64,000 bases of DNA from JAJDUF01 sp965214295 (GCA_965214295.1 OZ243944.1:2852001-2916000), one strand, 5' to 3'. Counted from the first letter of the stretch, positions 52,139 through 61,105 are shown. The notes: a model not told the origin generated them from the sequence alone. Made by a program: numbers and translations.

Positions 52139-54583
52139 ATGACCGCAGATCAGGTAAGCACCAGCAGCCTGACCACCGCGCCACCGACAGTACCGGCAGA
52201 TATACGGCAGGACCTAGACCGCGGCCAGGCGCTATTGGTCACCACACTCCAGGCCGGTACCGCCGCCGACATTGTCGCGCACGCTATCAACCGTGCGCGA
52301 CACGACGGCCGGACCGCCTTCTATGCCAGTCCGAACGAAGCGTTAGCCTTGCGCCGCTACCGGCAGTGGCAAGCCGCCCGAGGACCGGATGAAGTTGGCC
52401 TACTGACCAAGTCCGCACGCCACCGGTCCGACGCCCCACTCCTGGTCGGCACTCCGGCAACGCTGCGCTCGATGCTCCTCACCCAGCACGGCCGGCTCCG
52501 GGACGCCGGCTACGCCATCTTCGACGATATAGACCTCCTCAGCGATCCCGAGCAAGAGACGGCTTGGGAAGAGCTGATAACCCAACTGCCATCCGCAGTA
52601 CCGCTCCTCTGCCTATCGGCGCCGGTGGGCAACGCAGAAGAGTTGGCAGCTTGGCTGACACGGGTCCGCGGCTCGACGCGCCTGCGGCGTTACGACGCGC
52701 GGGCCGTGCCCCTGGAGCACCTCTACCTCTGGGACAACCGGCTGCATCCGCTGGTGGGCACAGACGGCGCGGCCGCAGCAGAGGTACCGCCGGTCGGCGG
52801 CCAGGCGCGGCGGTCGACCGGACGGCCATCCGACACGCAGCCGGCGGAGACTCCCAACGCGGCCGACGTGCTCCGGGTACTGCGCCGAGCGGACCTCCTG
52901 CCGGCGCTCTACTACGTCTCCGGTCAGCGAAGCTGCGAGCAACGGGCCGCGGCGTGCGGCCCGGCGGCGCGGCGTGGCTCCCGCTCGCTACAACGCCACC
53001 GCCGGGCACTGGTCACGTCCTACGTACATACCCTGCCCGCCGAGGATCGGGCGCTGCCCCAAGTCGCTCGACTGACCGCGCTGATCGAGCACGGCGTTGC
53101 TGTCTATCACGCTGGGCTGCTGCCGGCATTGCAGCGTCTTGTCGAGGCGCTGCTGGATGCCGACCTGCTCGATATCGTCTTTGCCACCACCGACCTAGCC
53201 AACGATAGCACCGTCACGGCCCGTTCCGTCATAGTCGGCGAGCCGACAGCGCTCGACCGCGGCACGCGCCGAAGCCTGAGCACTGCGGAGTATGCCCGCC
53301 TGGCGCGCTCGGCCGGTCGTCCCGGCGACGTGCTGGCTTCCGTCGTCAACGTCTCTTCGCCCTGGATGTCGGCCCGCGAAATCCAAGCGCTCGCCACCAC
53401 CCCCCCGGCGCCGTTCCGGAGCCGCTTCCGGCCACGCCTGCAATCTGCGGTCGTGCTCACCAACCACAACGACGCCACGTCCGAGCAGGTACGCCGGCTG
53501 CTGCAAGCTACTCTCCGCCACCACCAGCTGAATAACGCCGTGCGCCAAGCTACCACCGCTGCGGACGGCTTGCGCCGGAGCACCGCGGCCCACACATTCG
53601 ACTGCCCGATGCCGGATGTCGAGGCAGCTGCGCTGGACGAGTATCGGCAGCTACGCCTGGATGCCGGTCGCTTACGCCGCGTGGCCAGCAAGCAAGCCTT
53701 CCAGGCCCTACAGCTACGCGGTGTGGCTGCCGGCTCCGCCAACGGGACGAGTGCGTCGGCGGCCGAGGTCGCCGCTGCCGAGCGGATCGCGCAAGAGTCC
53801 GAGGCAGTGGCCCAGCAGGCCGCGCTGGAGTCCCATGCCTCCCCGTGCCATTCCTGTACGTCCCGCCGGGAGCACGAGCAGGTCTGGCGACGCCGGGCAG
53901 CGGTCGAGAAGGACTTGCGGGCTGCGCTCGCCGAGGTGGAACGCCTGGAAGCGGAAGCTACGGCACAAGGCGAATCGCTGGTCGCCGACATCCTGGCAAC
54001 CCTACAACGTTATGGCCGCAACAATGGCGCCTACCCCAAAACGGCGCTGCTGGCACGGATAGATCATCCGGCCGGATTGGTCTTGGCGGAGGCCATGTGG
54101 CGGGGTGTCTTGGACAACCTGCCCGCTGGCGATCTGATGGAGGTGCTCTCCTGGTTTTGCAACGACCGCGACGTGCCGGGCTACAATCGGTATTTCGTCT
54201 CGACCCGGCTATTGGCTACACGTGAGCGCCTGCAAGCACTCGCCACCGAGATCGCGGACCAGGCCGACCAAGCCGGCGACGCCCTGGCGCCAGGCCCGAA
54301 TCCGATGTTCCACGGACCGATCCAGGACTGGAGCCGGGGCGCCTCGCTCGGCAGCATCCTAGAGAAGCTGGACATCGCGGCCGGCGACCTCGTGCTGACC
54401 TTGCACCGGACCCTCGACTTGGCGCGGCAGCTACGGCAGGCGCTCGCCGGCGCGGCCGGCCTCGGCGATGACGAGTGGGCGGAACGCGCCCAGCGCCTCC
54501 GGCGCAACCTCGCGCAAGGAACAATCCTCGTCCACCGCGGCCTTGTCGCCCAGAGCACCGCAGCTCCGGTAGGAGTCGTATGA
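52139..54583 (+). CDS. Ski2/MTR4-like helicase relative with degenerate ATPase motifs
   Basis: 814 residues with the layout of bacterial Ski2-like helicases (HelY type): two RecA-like domains, then a winged-helix/ratchet part, an Ala/Glu-rich coiled coil with CHSC (about 570-625), and a C-terminal DSHCT domain (LGSILEKLDIAAGDLVLTLH and following, about 737-790). The ATPase motifs are eroded: motif I is TLQAGTAAD (36-44) with no GKT, motif II is FDDIDLL (128-134) in place of DExH, motif III LSAPVGN, motif V ATTDLANDSTVTARSV, motif VI RSAGRPG. The structural block AVYHAGLLPAL is kept. So it is probably an RNA- or protein-binding pseudoenzyme. The stop overlaps the start of the PHP gene (ATGA). 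AGGAGG lies 13 bases before the ATG. Confidence 0.82.
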   Translation: MTADQVSTSSLTTAPPTVPADIRQDLDRGQALLVTTLQAGTAADIVAHAINRARHDGRTAFYASPNEALALRRYRQWQAARGPDEVGLLTKSARHRSDAPLLVGTPATLRSMLLTQHGRLRDAGYAIFDDIDLLSDPEQETAWEELITQLPSAVPLLCLSAPVGNAEELAAWLTRVRGSTRLRRYDARAVPLEHLYLWDNRLHPLVGTDGAAAAEVPPVGGQARRSTGRPSDTQPAETPNAADVLRVLRRADLLPALYYVSGQRSCEQRAAACGPAARRGSRSLQRHRRALVTSYVHTLPAEDRALPQVARLTALIEHGVAVYHAGLLPALQRLVEALLDADLLDIVFATTDLANDSTVTARSVIVGEPTALDRGTRRSLSTAEYARLARSAGRPGDVLASVVNVSSPWMSAREIQALATTPPAPFRSRFRPRLQSAVVLTNHNDATSEQVRRLLQATLRHHQLNNAVRQATTAADGLRRSTAAHTFDCPMPDVEAAALDEYRQLRLDAGRLRRVASKQAFQALQLRGVAAGSANGTSASAAEVAAAERIAQESEAVAQQAALESHASPCHSCTSRREHEQVWRRRAAVEKDLRAALAEVERLEAEATAQGESLVADILATLQRYGRNNGAYPKTALLARIDHPAGLVLAEAMWRGVLDNLPAGDLMEVLSWFCNDRDVPGYNRYFVSTRLLATRERLQALATEIADQADQAGDALAPGPNPMFHGPIQDWSRGASLGSILEKLDIAAGDLVLTLHRTLDLARQLRQALAGAAGLGDDEWAERAQRLRRNLAQGTILVHRGLVAQSTAAPVGVV

Positions 54584-55446
54584 CCAACGCCAACCGGCCG
54601 CTGGCACCGACAGCCGGCGTAGATTTGCACCTCCACACGCTGGTCTCCGACGGTCGCTGGACGCCGAAAGAGCTGACCGCTGCCGTCGTCGTGGCCGGCG
54701 TGGTCGTCTGTGCAGTCACCGACCACGACTCGACCGAGGCGATTGCCCCCGTGACGCACCGCGGAGCGGCGCACGGCCTCCGGGTGCTGCCGGGCATCGA
54801 ATTCACGGCGGATTTCCGCAGCGAGCTGCTGCACCTGCTGGCGTACAACGTCAACCCCGGCAACGCGCAGCTCGATGCGCTCTTGCGCGACGTACAGACC
54901 CGTGAGCATGAGCGTGCCTGGGGCCTCGTCGAGCGCCTGCGCGCGCAGCAGGTCGTCCGACTTTCCGCGGACGACGTAGAACAATTGGCGGCCGAGCCGC
55001 GCTTGACCCAGGCCAAGCTCGTGCGGCTACTCCAAGATCAGGGCTACCGCGAGCCGGCCGCCTATCGTCCGCTGCTGCTGCGGGTCATGGAAGCGCCGTT
55101 CTGCACCACCTCCGTCGAGGCCATCGCCGAGACGCTCCGGCCGCAAGGCTGCCCGCTGATTGTGGCGCACCCCGGATCGGGAATGCCGGAATACGCCCCG
55201 ATAATCAAGAGCCTCACGCACGAATCGTTGCTGGCGCTGCTGGAGCGCGGCCTCGTTGACGGCCTGGAAGTCCACCATCCTCGCCACCCACCGGCGCTGC
55301 AAGCGACCTATGCGGCGGTCGCTACCCGCTACGGTGCGCTCGTCAGCGCCGGCTCCGACTCGCACGACCCCAAGAACCCACCACGCCCCCACCCGGCCGC
55401 CTGGTGCCAAGAGCTACTCACCCGCGTCGGCATCACGGTCGGTTGA
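54580..55446 (+). CDS. PHP-domain phosphoesterase
   Basis: 288 residues. PHP metal motifs: GVDLHLHTLVSDGRW (HxH), CAVTDHDSTEA (DHD), PGIEFTAD (Glu), VAHPGSGMPE and SAGSDSHDPK (GSDxH). By family this could be a 3'-5' RNase/oligoribonuclease-like enzyme (YciV/RNase AM: 3',5'-nucleotide phosphatase, 5' exonuclease on short RNA). The start ATG overlaps the helicase-like stop by four bases, so they are translated together; RNA metabolism is the shared theme by inference. The start at 54580 matches the domain; a frame from 54475 is not supported. Confidence 0.9.
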   Translation: MTNANRPLAPTAGVDLHLHTLVSDGRWTPKELTAAVVVAGVVVCAVTDHDSTEAIAPVTHRGAAHGLRVLPGIEFTADFRSELLHLLAYNVNPGNAQLDALLRDVQTREHERAWGLVERLRAQQVVRLSADDVEQLAAEPRLTQAKLVRLLQDQGYREPAAYRPLLLRVMEAPFCTTSVEAIAETLRPQGCPLIVAHPGSGMPEYAPIIKSLTHESLLALLERGLVDGLEVHHPRHPPALQATYAAVATRYGALVSAGSDSHDPKNPPRPHPAAWCQELLTRVGITVG

Positions 55447-55535
55447 GGGTACGGGTCAGGAAGGGCAGTCGACCCTGTAGACTTTAGCCGCGCCGGCTGG
55501 GTCGCCAGTATCGGCAATACCTCCGACGAGTCGAG

Positions 55536-56396
55536 ATGCCAGTGAGTGAGACGTTTCAGGCGGCGCTCTTGGGTCTGGTGCAAGGCCTGACGGAGTTTCT
55601 GCCCATCAGCAGCTCCGGGCACCTGCTTGTTGTGCCGTGGCTACTCGGCTGGGCCTCGCCCCTGCTCAACAGCCTTACGTTCGACGTGGCCCTACATCTA
55701 GGGACGCTCGGCGCAGTCCTCGTCTACTTCCGCCACGAATGGCGAGCGCTCGGCCGCGCCGTGACGACGGCCGCGCCGCACCGGACCACCGAGGTTGCCG
55801 CGCAGCGACGCCTGGCCTGGCTGCTCGTGCTCGGCTCCGTGCCGGCCGGCATCGCGGGGTTGCTAGTGGACGATGTGATCGAGACACTCTTGCGCCACCC
55901 CATCGTGACGGCGACAATGCTCGTGGCCGTCGGCATGCTGATGTGGGTAGCCGAGCTGCACTATGCGCCCGGTGAACGCACCCGCAGTTCGCTCACCGCC
56001 CTGACGGTACGCGACGCCGTAGTGGTGGGCCTGGCGCAGGCCACCGCGCTGATCCCCGGCGTCTCTCGCTCCGGCATCACTATCGTCGCCGGCCTCACCA
56101 CCGGACTGAGTCGGGAGACGGCGGCGCGATTCTCCTTCTTGCTGGGAGCGCCGGTCATCGCCGGCGCCGGTCTGTTGAAGACCGGCCAACTCCTCGGCAC
56201 CGGCCTCGACGCCGCGCAGATCGTCCCCTTCCTGGTCGGAATGGCTGTGGCGTTTGCCGTGGGGTATGGCGCGATAGCACTCTTACTCGCCTACGTCCGC
56301 GCGCGACCGCTGCACATCTTCGTCATCTATCGCCTGGCTCTGGCCGCGCTCATCGGCGCCGGCTGGTACGTAGGCCGCCCCTGGCCGCCAGGCTGA
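55536..56396 (+). CDS. uppP: undecaprenyl-diphosphatase
   Basis: 286 residues, about eight membrane segments. QAALLGLVQGLTEFLPISSS then GHLLVVPWLLG and ALIPGVSRSGITIVAGLTTG are the two BacA/UppP signatures with the Glu-rich and Ser/Arg active-site elements. Recycles undecaprenyl phosphate for wall synthesis, which links it to mraY and dgkA; also gives bacitracin resistance in some bacteria. 89 bases after the PHP gene. Confidence 0.96.
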   Translation: MPVSETFQAALLGLVQGLTEFLPISSSGHLLVVPWLLGWASPLLNSLTFDVALHLGTLGAVLVYFRHEWRALGRAVTTAAPHRTTEVAAQRRLAWLLVLGSVPAGIAGLLVDDVIETLLRHPIVTATMLVAVGMLMWVAELHYAPGERTRSSLTALTVRDAVVVGLAQATALIPGVSRSGITIVAGLTTGLSRETAARFSFLLGAPVIAGAGLLKTGQLLGTGLDAAQIVPFLVGMAVAFAVGYGAIALLLAYVRARPLHIFVIYRLALAALIGAGWYVGRPWPPG

Positions 56397-56678
56397 CGGC
56401 GTCTCACCCCCCGGCCCCCTCTCCATCGCCAAGCAATAGAGAGGGGGAGTGTGCCGGCAACGGGCTTGGAGGACCTAACCCCCAGCCCTTTTCCCTGGAG
56501 GGAAGGGGCGTCTGCGCGGCGGCGAGGCGCGATCAAGGGCGCTCCTACCGCGCTGATCGCAGCCGCGATGCCGGGAGGTGTGTGCCTCCCCCTGGTCACA
56601 ACTTCCTGCTGAATTCCGGCACAAGCCGGAAAGACGGGCGGGGGTTGGGGGAAGGTACACAAGTGTGGGGTAGTAGGG
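56397..56678. other. repeat-containing spacer before the tRNA
   Basis: Holds CCCCCTCTC...GAGAGGGGG-type hairpin (about 56411-56450), a CCTAACCCCCAGCCC segment like 20520-20570, and a degenerate REP-like palindrome (56611-56632). No gene. Confidence 0.5.
56611..56632. repeat. REP-like palindrome (partial)
   Basis: GAATTCCGGCACAAGCCGGA: stem TTCCGG/CCGGAA kept, flanks not. Confidence 0.6.
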
Positions 56679-56750
56679 AGCCGATGGGCGGATTCGAACC
56701 GCCGGCCTGCTGTTTACGAAACAGCTGCTCTGCCACTGAGCTACATCGGC
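56679..56750 (-). tRNA. tRNA-Thr (CGU)
   Basis: On the minus strand a full cloverleaf: acceptor GCCGATG/CATCGGC, D-arm GCTC...GAGC, anticodon stem GCTGT/ACAGC with loop TTCGTAA giving anticodon CGT, five-base variable loop, T-arm GGCGG-TTCGAAT-CCGCC. It reads ACG codons. Discriminator base T; CCA is not encoded. Confidence 0.95.
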
Positions 56751-56848
56751 CCGGACGGCCACCCAACCGGGTGCCTTCGTCCAGTCTACCAACATGCCGT
56801 TGCTCTCTGCCAGGCCAGTGCTGCGGTATGCACACCGGGCAGTCGCAA

Positions 56849-58042
56849 TCAGCCCGGAGACATGTGCCCGTCATCATCCGACGGCGGCTCGAACCCTTGA
56901 CACAGGAGATCGGCATCGGAACCCAGCCAGCGGGAAGCCGCGCCAGCCATCTCGGAGGCATAGCGCACTTCGTTGTCAATCAGGACGAAGCGCCGGCCAA
57001 GCCGTGCCGCCGCCTGGCCGGTCGTACCGCTGCCGGCAAAGGGGTCCAGCACGGCATCACCCATGAACGAGTAGTAGCGCACGACCCGCTCGGCCAGCTC
57101 TACCGGGAAGACGGCGGGATGCTGCTTGGAATGGGTTGGCTTGATCCGCCAGACGTTCGTCCGCTCATAGCCGTCCTCTACCCGCGAAGCGGCGACCGCC
57201 TGCGGGTTGGGATGGCTCCTGATGTTCCAGTCAATCAACTTATCGGTGTGCTTGCGGTAGACCAGCACGTATTCGGTCACGGGCACCGGCTTGTATTGTA
57301 GTGGCTGGCGATCCGCCGCGAAGCGGCGCCCGCGCCCCGTCGCCCAACCGGCCCCCTCCGGCTTCACCCAGATGATGTCATCCATGAAGTCGTATCCCGC
57401 CTCGATAAATAGGCGGTGGACATCAAATGGGACGGCAAGCCGCTTGGAGGATTGGTTTCGATTCGCGCGACGGATGAGCACCGGCGAGATATTGATGACA
57501 AAGAACCGTCCCTCCGCGAGGACGCGATGCGCTTGCCGAATAATCTTCCGCAGCTTGAGCAGATAATCCTCGTAGGTCACGTAGTCGGTATATTCCGGGC
57601 GCGCATTGAAGTACGGTGGTGAGGTGAAGACGAGGCCGATGGAACCCGCCGGCAGTCCCGTCAGGACATGCTCGCTATCGCCGCAGATAATGGTATTCTG
57701 CGGCGGACCGTCGAATAGGGGGCCGTTCCGGTTGACCGCCTCACCGTCTTGCGGTGCCGATCTTCCTAGCAGCCGTGCCTCCAACACCGCCCTGCTGGTG
57801 GTGCGCTCACTCACGATCAGCGTCGAGTAGGCATCAATAACGACCTCGCCAACCACCTGCTCAGTCGCCTCGGCGAGCAGCGGGACCCGCCAGTTGTGGT
57901 AGCGGTCGTCCACCTCGGGCAGTCCGAAGACGACCGCTCGTGCGAGTCCCATCCGCGCCAGCCATCCCCGCGCGATACGTTTGGCGTCCGCCACCGTGCG
58001 CGCAGCATAGTGGCGCTGCGCGGCCACGACCGACTCTCGCAT
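56849..58042 (-). CDS. orphan DNA methyltransferase, beta class (N4-cytosine or N6-adenine)
   Basis: 397 residues. Motif IV TSPPY (140-144) precedes motif I DPFAGSGTTGQAA (about 333-345), the order of beta-class enzymes; SPPY favours N4-cytosine but adenine is possible. DDIIWVKPEGAGW and YVLVYRKH are further family blocks. Residues 1-110 are an additional domain (RIARGWLARMGLARAVVFGL, IDAYSTLIVSERTTSRAVLE), not recognised. No restriction endonuclease or specificity gene is next to it, so it is an orphan; a GTG or other start cannot be excluded. Confidence 0.9.
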   Translation of the reverse strand: MRESVVAAQRHYAARTVADAKRIARGWLARMGLARAVVFGLPEVDDRYHNWRVPLLAEATEQVVGEVVIDAYSTLIVSERTTSRAVLEARLLGRSAPQDGEAVNRNGPLFDGPPQNTIICGDSEHVLTGLPAGSIGLVFTSPPYFNARPEYTDYVTYEDYLLKLRKIIRQAHRVLAEGRFFVINISPVLIRRANRNQSSKRLAVPFDVHRLFIEAGYDFMDDIIWVKPEGAGWATGRGRRFAADRQPLQYKPVPVTEYVLVYRKHTDKLIDWNIRSHPNPQAVAASRVEDGYERTNVWRIKPTHSKQHPAVFPVELAERVVRYYSFMGDAVLDPFAGSGTTGQAAARLGRRFVLIDNEVRYASEMAGAASRWLGSDADLLCQGFEPPSDDDGHMSPG

Positions 58043-58390
58043 ACAACCCCTTTTCGTTGTTCCGGCTTGCGGGGGAATGGCCGGGAAACGTCAACAGCGC
58101 CAACCTTAGCAGCAGGGCCTTACCATTGTCACCACTTCGACAGGCTCAGTGCCGGCTCTGAGCGGAGCGAAGAGGCTCTCCCCCATGGCCAAGATTCTGC
58201 GCTCCGCTCAGAATGACCGGTTTGGCGGCGACTTTGGAAAGGCCCTCCCTTAGCAGTGCCGCTCCGGCTCCGGCTAGCGGCGGATCGCGGCGGTTGCCCC
58301 ATCCACAGCAAAGTGCCACTGCTTGGGGCTACAGTCACCGCGACGCGGTATCATTACAGACAAGCTCTGCTACACGAGGAGGCTCTATCC
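58043..58390. other. intergenic region with repeat
   Basis: No gene. It contains an imperfect palindrome with arms TCTGAGCGGAGCGAAGA and TCTGCGCTCCGCTCAGA (about 58157-58212) and the inverted copy of the repeat at 6393 (58195-58246). Confidence 0.55.
58195..58246. repeat. dispersed intergenic repeat, copy 2
   Basis: Inverse complement of 6393-6445 with about two differences. Here it forms the right arm of a larger palindrome with 58157-58173. Confidence 0.8.
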
Positions 58391-58915
58391 ATGCCTATGC
58401 TGCCGTTTCGAGGCCAGTGGCCCCGCCTGGGAGATCGCGTCTTCATCGCCAACGGCGCGCAGGTGGTTGGCGACGTGACTATCGGTGACGCAACGAATAT
58501 CTGGTACAACGCTGTCCTGCGCGGCGACATGGCCGCGATCAGCGTCGGCGCCGGCTGTAGTATTCAGGATGGCTGCGTGGTTCACGTGGACCACGACATG
58601 CCTACGTTCATCGGCAATCACGTCGTCGTCGGCCACAACGCCATCATCCACGGCGCCACGGTGGGCGATCATGTCCTCGTGGGCATGAACGCCACCGTAC
58701 TCTCCGAAGCCGACATCGGCGCCGGCAGCATCATCGGCGCCGGCGCCGTGGTCCCGGAGCGCCGCACGATTCCGCCGCGGTCTCTGGTCCTGGGCATCCC
58801 TGGCAAGGTGGTGCGCGCCGTGACCGACGCAGAGCATCAGGCCATCGTGACGCTTGCCCGACATTACGTCGGCTACGGCGCCGAGCATCGCGCTGCCCAG
58901 GAAGAGCACGGGTAG
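58391..58915 (+). CDS. gamma-class carbonic anhydrase-like protein
   Basis: 174 residues. Left-handed beta-helix of hexapeptide repeats: VVGDVTIGDATNIWYNAVLR, GDMAAISVGAGCSIQDGCVV, HVDHDMPTFIGNHVVVGHNA, IIHGATVGDHVLVGM. The three zinc histidines (HVD, VGHNA, IIHG) are in place. Family members are gamma-carbonic anhydrases or acyl/ion transferase-like proteins (YrdA/PaaY). The start is at MPMLPFRGQ; a frame extension upstream lacks support. Confidence 0.93.
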   Translation: MPMLPFRGQWPRLGDRVFIANGAQVVGDVTIGDATNIWYNAVLRGDMAAISVGAGCSIQDGCVVHVDHDMPTFIGNHVVVGHNAIIHGATVGDHVLVGMNATVLSEADIGAGSIIGAGAVVPERRTIPPRSLVLGIPGKVVRAVTDAEHQAIVTLARHYVGYGAEHRAAQEEHG

Positions 58916-59097
58916 CGGACATCCAGGCCCCCCTCTCCCCGTGTTCTCTATCGCTCATCGAGCGGCCGGAGGGCAAGGCGGGAAGGGCCGTCGAGGACCG
59001 TGTGGTAAGCTACGATACGGTCCTCACTCCGGCCGTTATGGGGTGCGGTTGCCCCCGATATCCCGTCGGTTGGCTGTGTGCCGAGGTAGCAGTAGAA

Positions 59098-59457
59098 ATG
59101 GCTGGCCCGGAGTCGTTGGCGGTGGAGTTCCTCTTCTACGCCGATTGCCCCTCCCACGACACGGCGTTAGCGCGTCTGCGGGAGGCGCTGCGGCTGGAGG
59201 CGGCCCCGGCCGCGCTGACTGTCCAGGAGGTACGGACGGAGCAGGAGGCGCAGACCGCTCACTTCCCCGGCTCGCCAACTATCCGCATCAATGGCGAGGA
59301 CCTCCAACCGCGTGGTGCGGTCGGTCCGTATAGCCTCACATGCCGGATGTATTTCCACGAGGGCGGCCGGATCACGCCGCTGCCCACCCTTGCCCAAATC
59401 AGAGCCGCCATCCGGCAGCACACGTCCGTCCAAGCGCGGCCGGCGGCGACCGGCTAA
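59098..59457 (+). CDS. thioredoxin-fold protein (DF-family-like)
   Basis: 119 residues. AVEFLFYADCPSHDTALARL resembles the beta-1/active-site part of small thioredoxin-like proteins with a CPxx motif, and AHFPGSPTIRINGEDLQP has the cis-Pro loop. YSLTCRMYFHEG with LPTLAQIRAAIRQ closes the domain. It matches the DF-type (seleno)protein pattern whose role is unknown; only one Cys of the usual motif is seen. Start uncertain: a GTG at 59002 adds 32 residues. Confidence 0.7.
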   Translation: MAGPESLAVEFLFYADCPSHDTALARLREALRLEAAPAALTVQEVRTEQEAQTAHFPGSPTIRINGEDLQPRGAVGPYSLTCRMYFHEGGRITPLPTLAQIRAAIRQHTSVQARPAATG

Positions 59458-59512
59458 CCGGAGCGTAACGACCGTCAGCGCAGCAACAGCGTGCAAAGGA
59501 GAGAGCTACACC

Positions 59513-60037
59513 ATGAGTATCGCCACACGAATCCTCGACTTTTCACTGCCGTCCACCGATGGGCAAACCTACGGCCTCACCGACATCGCCGGCGAGAAGG
59601 CCACCGCACTCATCTTCACCTGCAACCACTGCCCGTTTGTACGCGCCTGGGACGACCGGCTGGTGGCACTAGGCAACGAGTTCATGGGGCAAGGAGTCGG
59701 CTTCGGCGCAATCAGCTCTAACGATCCCGCCCAATATCCCACCGACGACTTCGCGCACATGCAGGAGCGAGCGCAGGAGCTAGAGATGCCCTACCCGTAC
59801 CTGTACGACGAATCCCAGGATGTGGCGCGGGCTTACGGGGCAGAGCGGACCCCGGAGATTTTCTTGTTCGACACCACCGGTACGCTCCGGTACCACGGCA
59901 CGATAGACGACAACTACGAGGACGAGAGCGCCGTGCAATCCACCTACTTCCGCGATGCCTTGGCGGCCGTCGTCGCCGGTGACGATGTGCCGGTAGCGGA
60001 CACCGCACCCGTCGGCTGCACCATCAAGTGGAAGTAG
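59513..60037 (+). CDS. peroxiredoxin-like thioredoxin-family protein
   Basis: 174 residues. LDFSLPSTDGQTYGLTDIAG start of an AhpC/TSA-redoxin fold; ALIFTCNHCPFVRAWDDRL carries a CNHC motif (two cysteines), with AYGAERTPEIFLFD giving the cis-Pro. Ends in a CTIKW motif (PVGCTIKWK), which is typical of the thioredoxin-family group with this tail. Probably reduces peroxide or disulfides in the cytoplasm. AAAGGAGAG ribosome site. No partner gene. Confidence 0.92.
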   Translation: MSIATRILDFSLPSTDGQTYGLTDIAGEKATALIFTCNHCPFVRAWDDRLVALGNEFMGQGVGFGAISSNDPAQYPTDDFAHMQERAQELEMPYPYLYDESQDVARAYGAERTPEIFLFDTTGTLRYHGTIDDNYEDESAVQSTYFRDALAAVVAGDDVPVADTAPVGCTIKWK

Positions 60038-60075
60038 GTGCCCTGGGACCACCGCCGACACCCCAGCCCCCTCCC

Positions 60076-60102
60076 GTCATTGCGGCGGAAGCCGCAATCC
60101 AC
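60076..60102. repeat. REP-like palindrome
   Basis: GTCATTGCGGCG-GAAG-CCGCAATCCACG; stem TTGCGGC/GCCGCAA as at 52030. Lies between the redoxin and dapA-type genes. Confidence 0.8.
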
Positions 60103-60166
60103 GTTTCCCTACGGAGCGGGGGGGCCAGGGGCGCCGGAGAAAATGCCACCCGGCAAGGAGACAGCC

Positions 60167-61105
60167 ATGTTGGCACCGAACGCGCTCCACGGCATTGTGC
60201 CCCCCATCGTCACGCCGCTCAATCCGGATGGGGAAATTGACCACCGCTCGCTGACCTCCGCCTGCCGCTTCTTGCTCGCCAGCGGCGTACACGGCATCTG
60301 GGCCGCCGGGACAACCGGCGAGTTCCCCTGCTTCACGGCCGGCGAACGCGCTCAGATCGTGCAGACGTGCGTCGAGGCGGCGGGCGGGCGCGTGCCCGTG
60401 GTCGCCAACGTCGGCGATTGCAGTACCAAGTTGGCAGTGGACCATGCCCGGCGCGCCGCCACGGCCGGCGCCGACGCCCTCGCCTTGACGCCACCCTACT
60501 ACTATCTGAATAGCCAGGATGAGCTGGTGGATCACTTCCGCGCCGTGCGGACGGCGGTGGACCTGCCGCTGCTCGTCTACAACATCCCGCAAACCGTCAA
60601 GACCCGGCTGGAGGTAGCGACGGTGCTCTCCTTAGCCGAGGAAGGCACCGTCGTCGGCATGAAGGACAGCCAGAACGACCTCGACTGGGATCGCACCCTC
60701 ATCGCCGGTCTCCGAGAGCAAGATGTCTCGTTTCGTCTCTTCTTGGGCACCCGCTCGCTAATTGACGCCGGCATCCTGCTCGGGGCCTGCGGGGCCATTC
60801 CGGGCACTGCCAATGTCACCCCGGCCTGGTCCGTCGCCACCTACGAAGCCGCGGCGCAGGGTGACTATGCTACCGCTGCACAGTGGCAGGAGCGCTTGTT
60901 TACCGCGCTGCCGCTCCTGAGCCTCGTCACCGGCGGCTCAGGAAATGCGAACTCTATCGGCAGCATCAAGCTCGCGCTCAAGGTCATGGGTGTGATCAAG
61001 CACGCCACCATGGCCGCGCCCCTCCGCTCGCCGAGTACCACGGATGAGCAGCGCGTAGCCGAGTTCGTCCAAGCTATCGAGCTACCCGTACCCGCCGCAG
61101 CCTAG
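60167..61105 (+). CDS. dihydrodipicolinate-synthase-family (DapA-like) lyase
   Basis: 312 residues. TIM barrel with GIVPPIVTPLNPDGEIDHR, AGTTGEFPCFTAGER, the YYYLNSQDE block and Schiff-base lysine in VVGMKDSQND. Whether it makes dihydrodipicolinate or is a sugar-acid aldolase (for example N-acetylneuraminate or 2-keto-3-deoxygluconate lyase type) cannot be fixed from sequence. CAAGGAG site before the ATG. No lysine-pathway genes nearby. Confidence 0.9.
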   Translation: MLAPNALHGIVPPIVTPLNPDGEIDHRSLTSACRFLLASGVHGIWAAGTTGEFPCFTAGERAQIVQTCVEAAGGRVPVVANVGDCSTKLAVDHARRAATAGADALALTPPYYYLNSQDELVDHFRAVRTAVDLPLLVYNIPQTVKTRLEVATVLSLAEEGTVVGMKDSQNDLDWDRTLIAGLREQDVSFRLFLGTRSLIDAGILLGACGAIPGTANVTPAWSVATYEAAAQGDYATAAQWQERLFTALPLLSLVTGGSGNANSIGSIKLALKVMGVIKHATMAAPLRSPSTTDEQRVAEFVQAIELPVPAAA

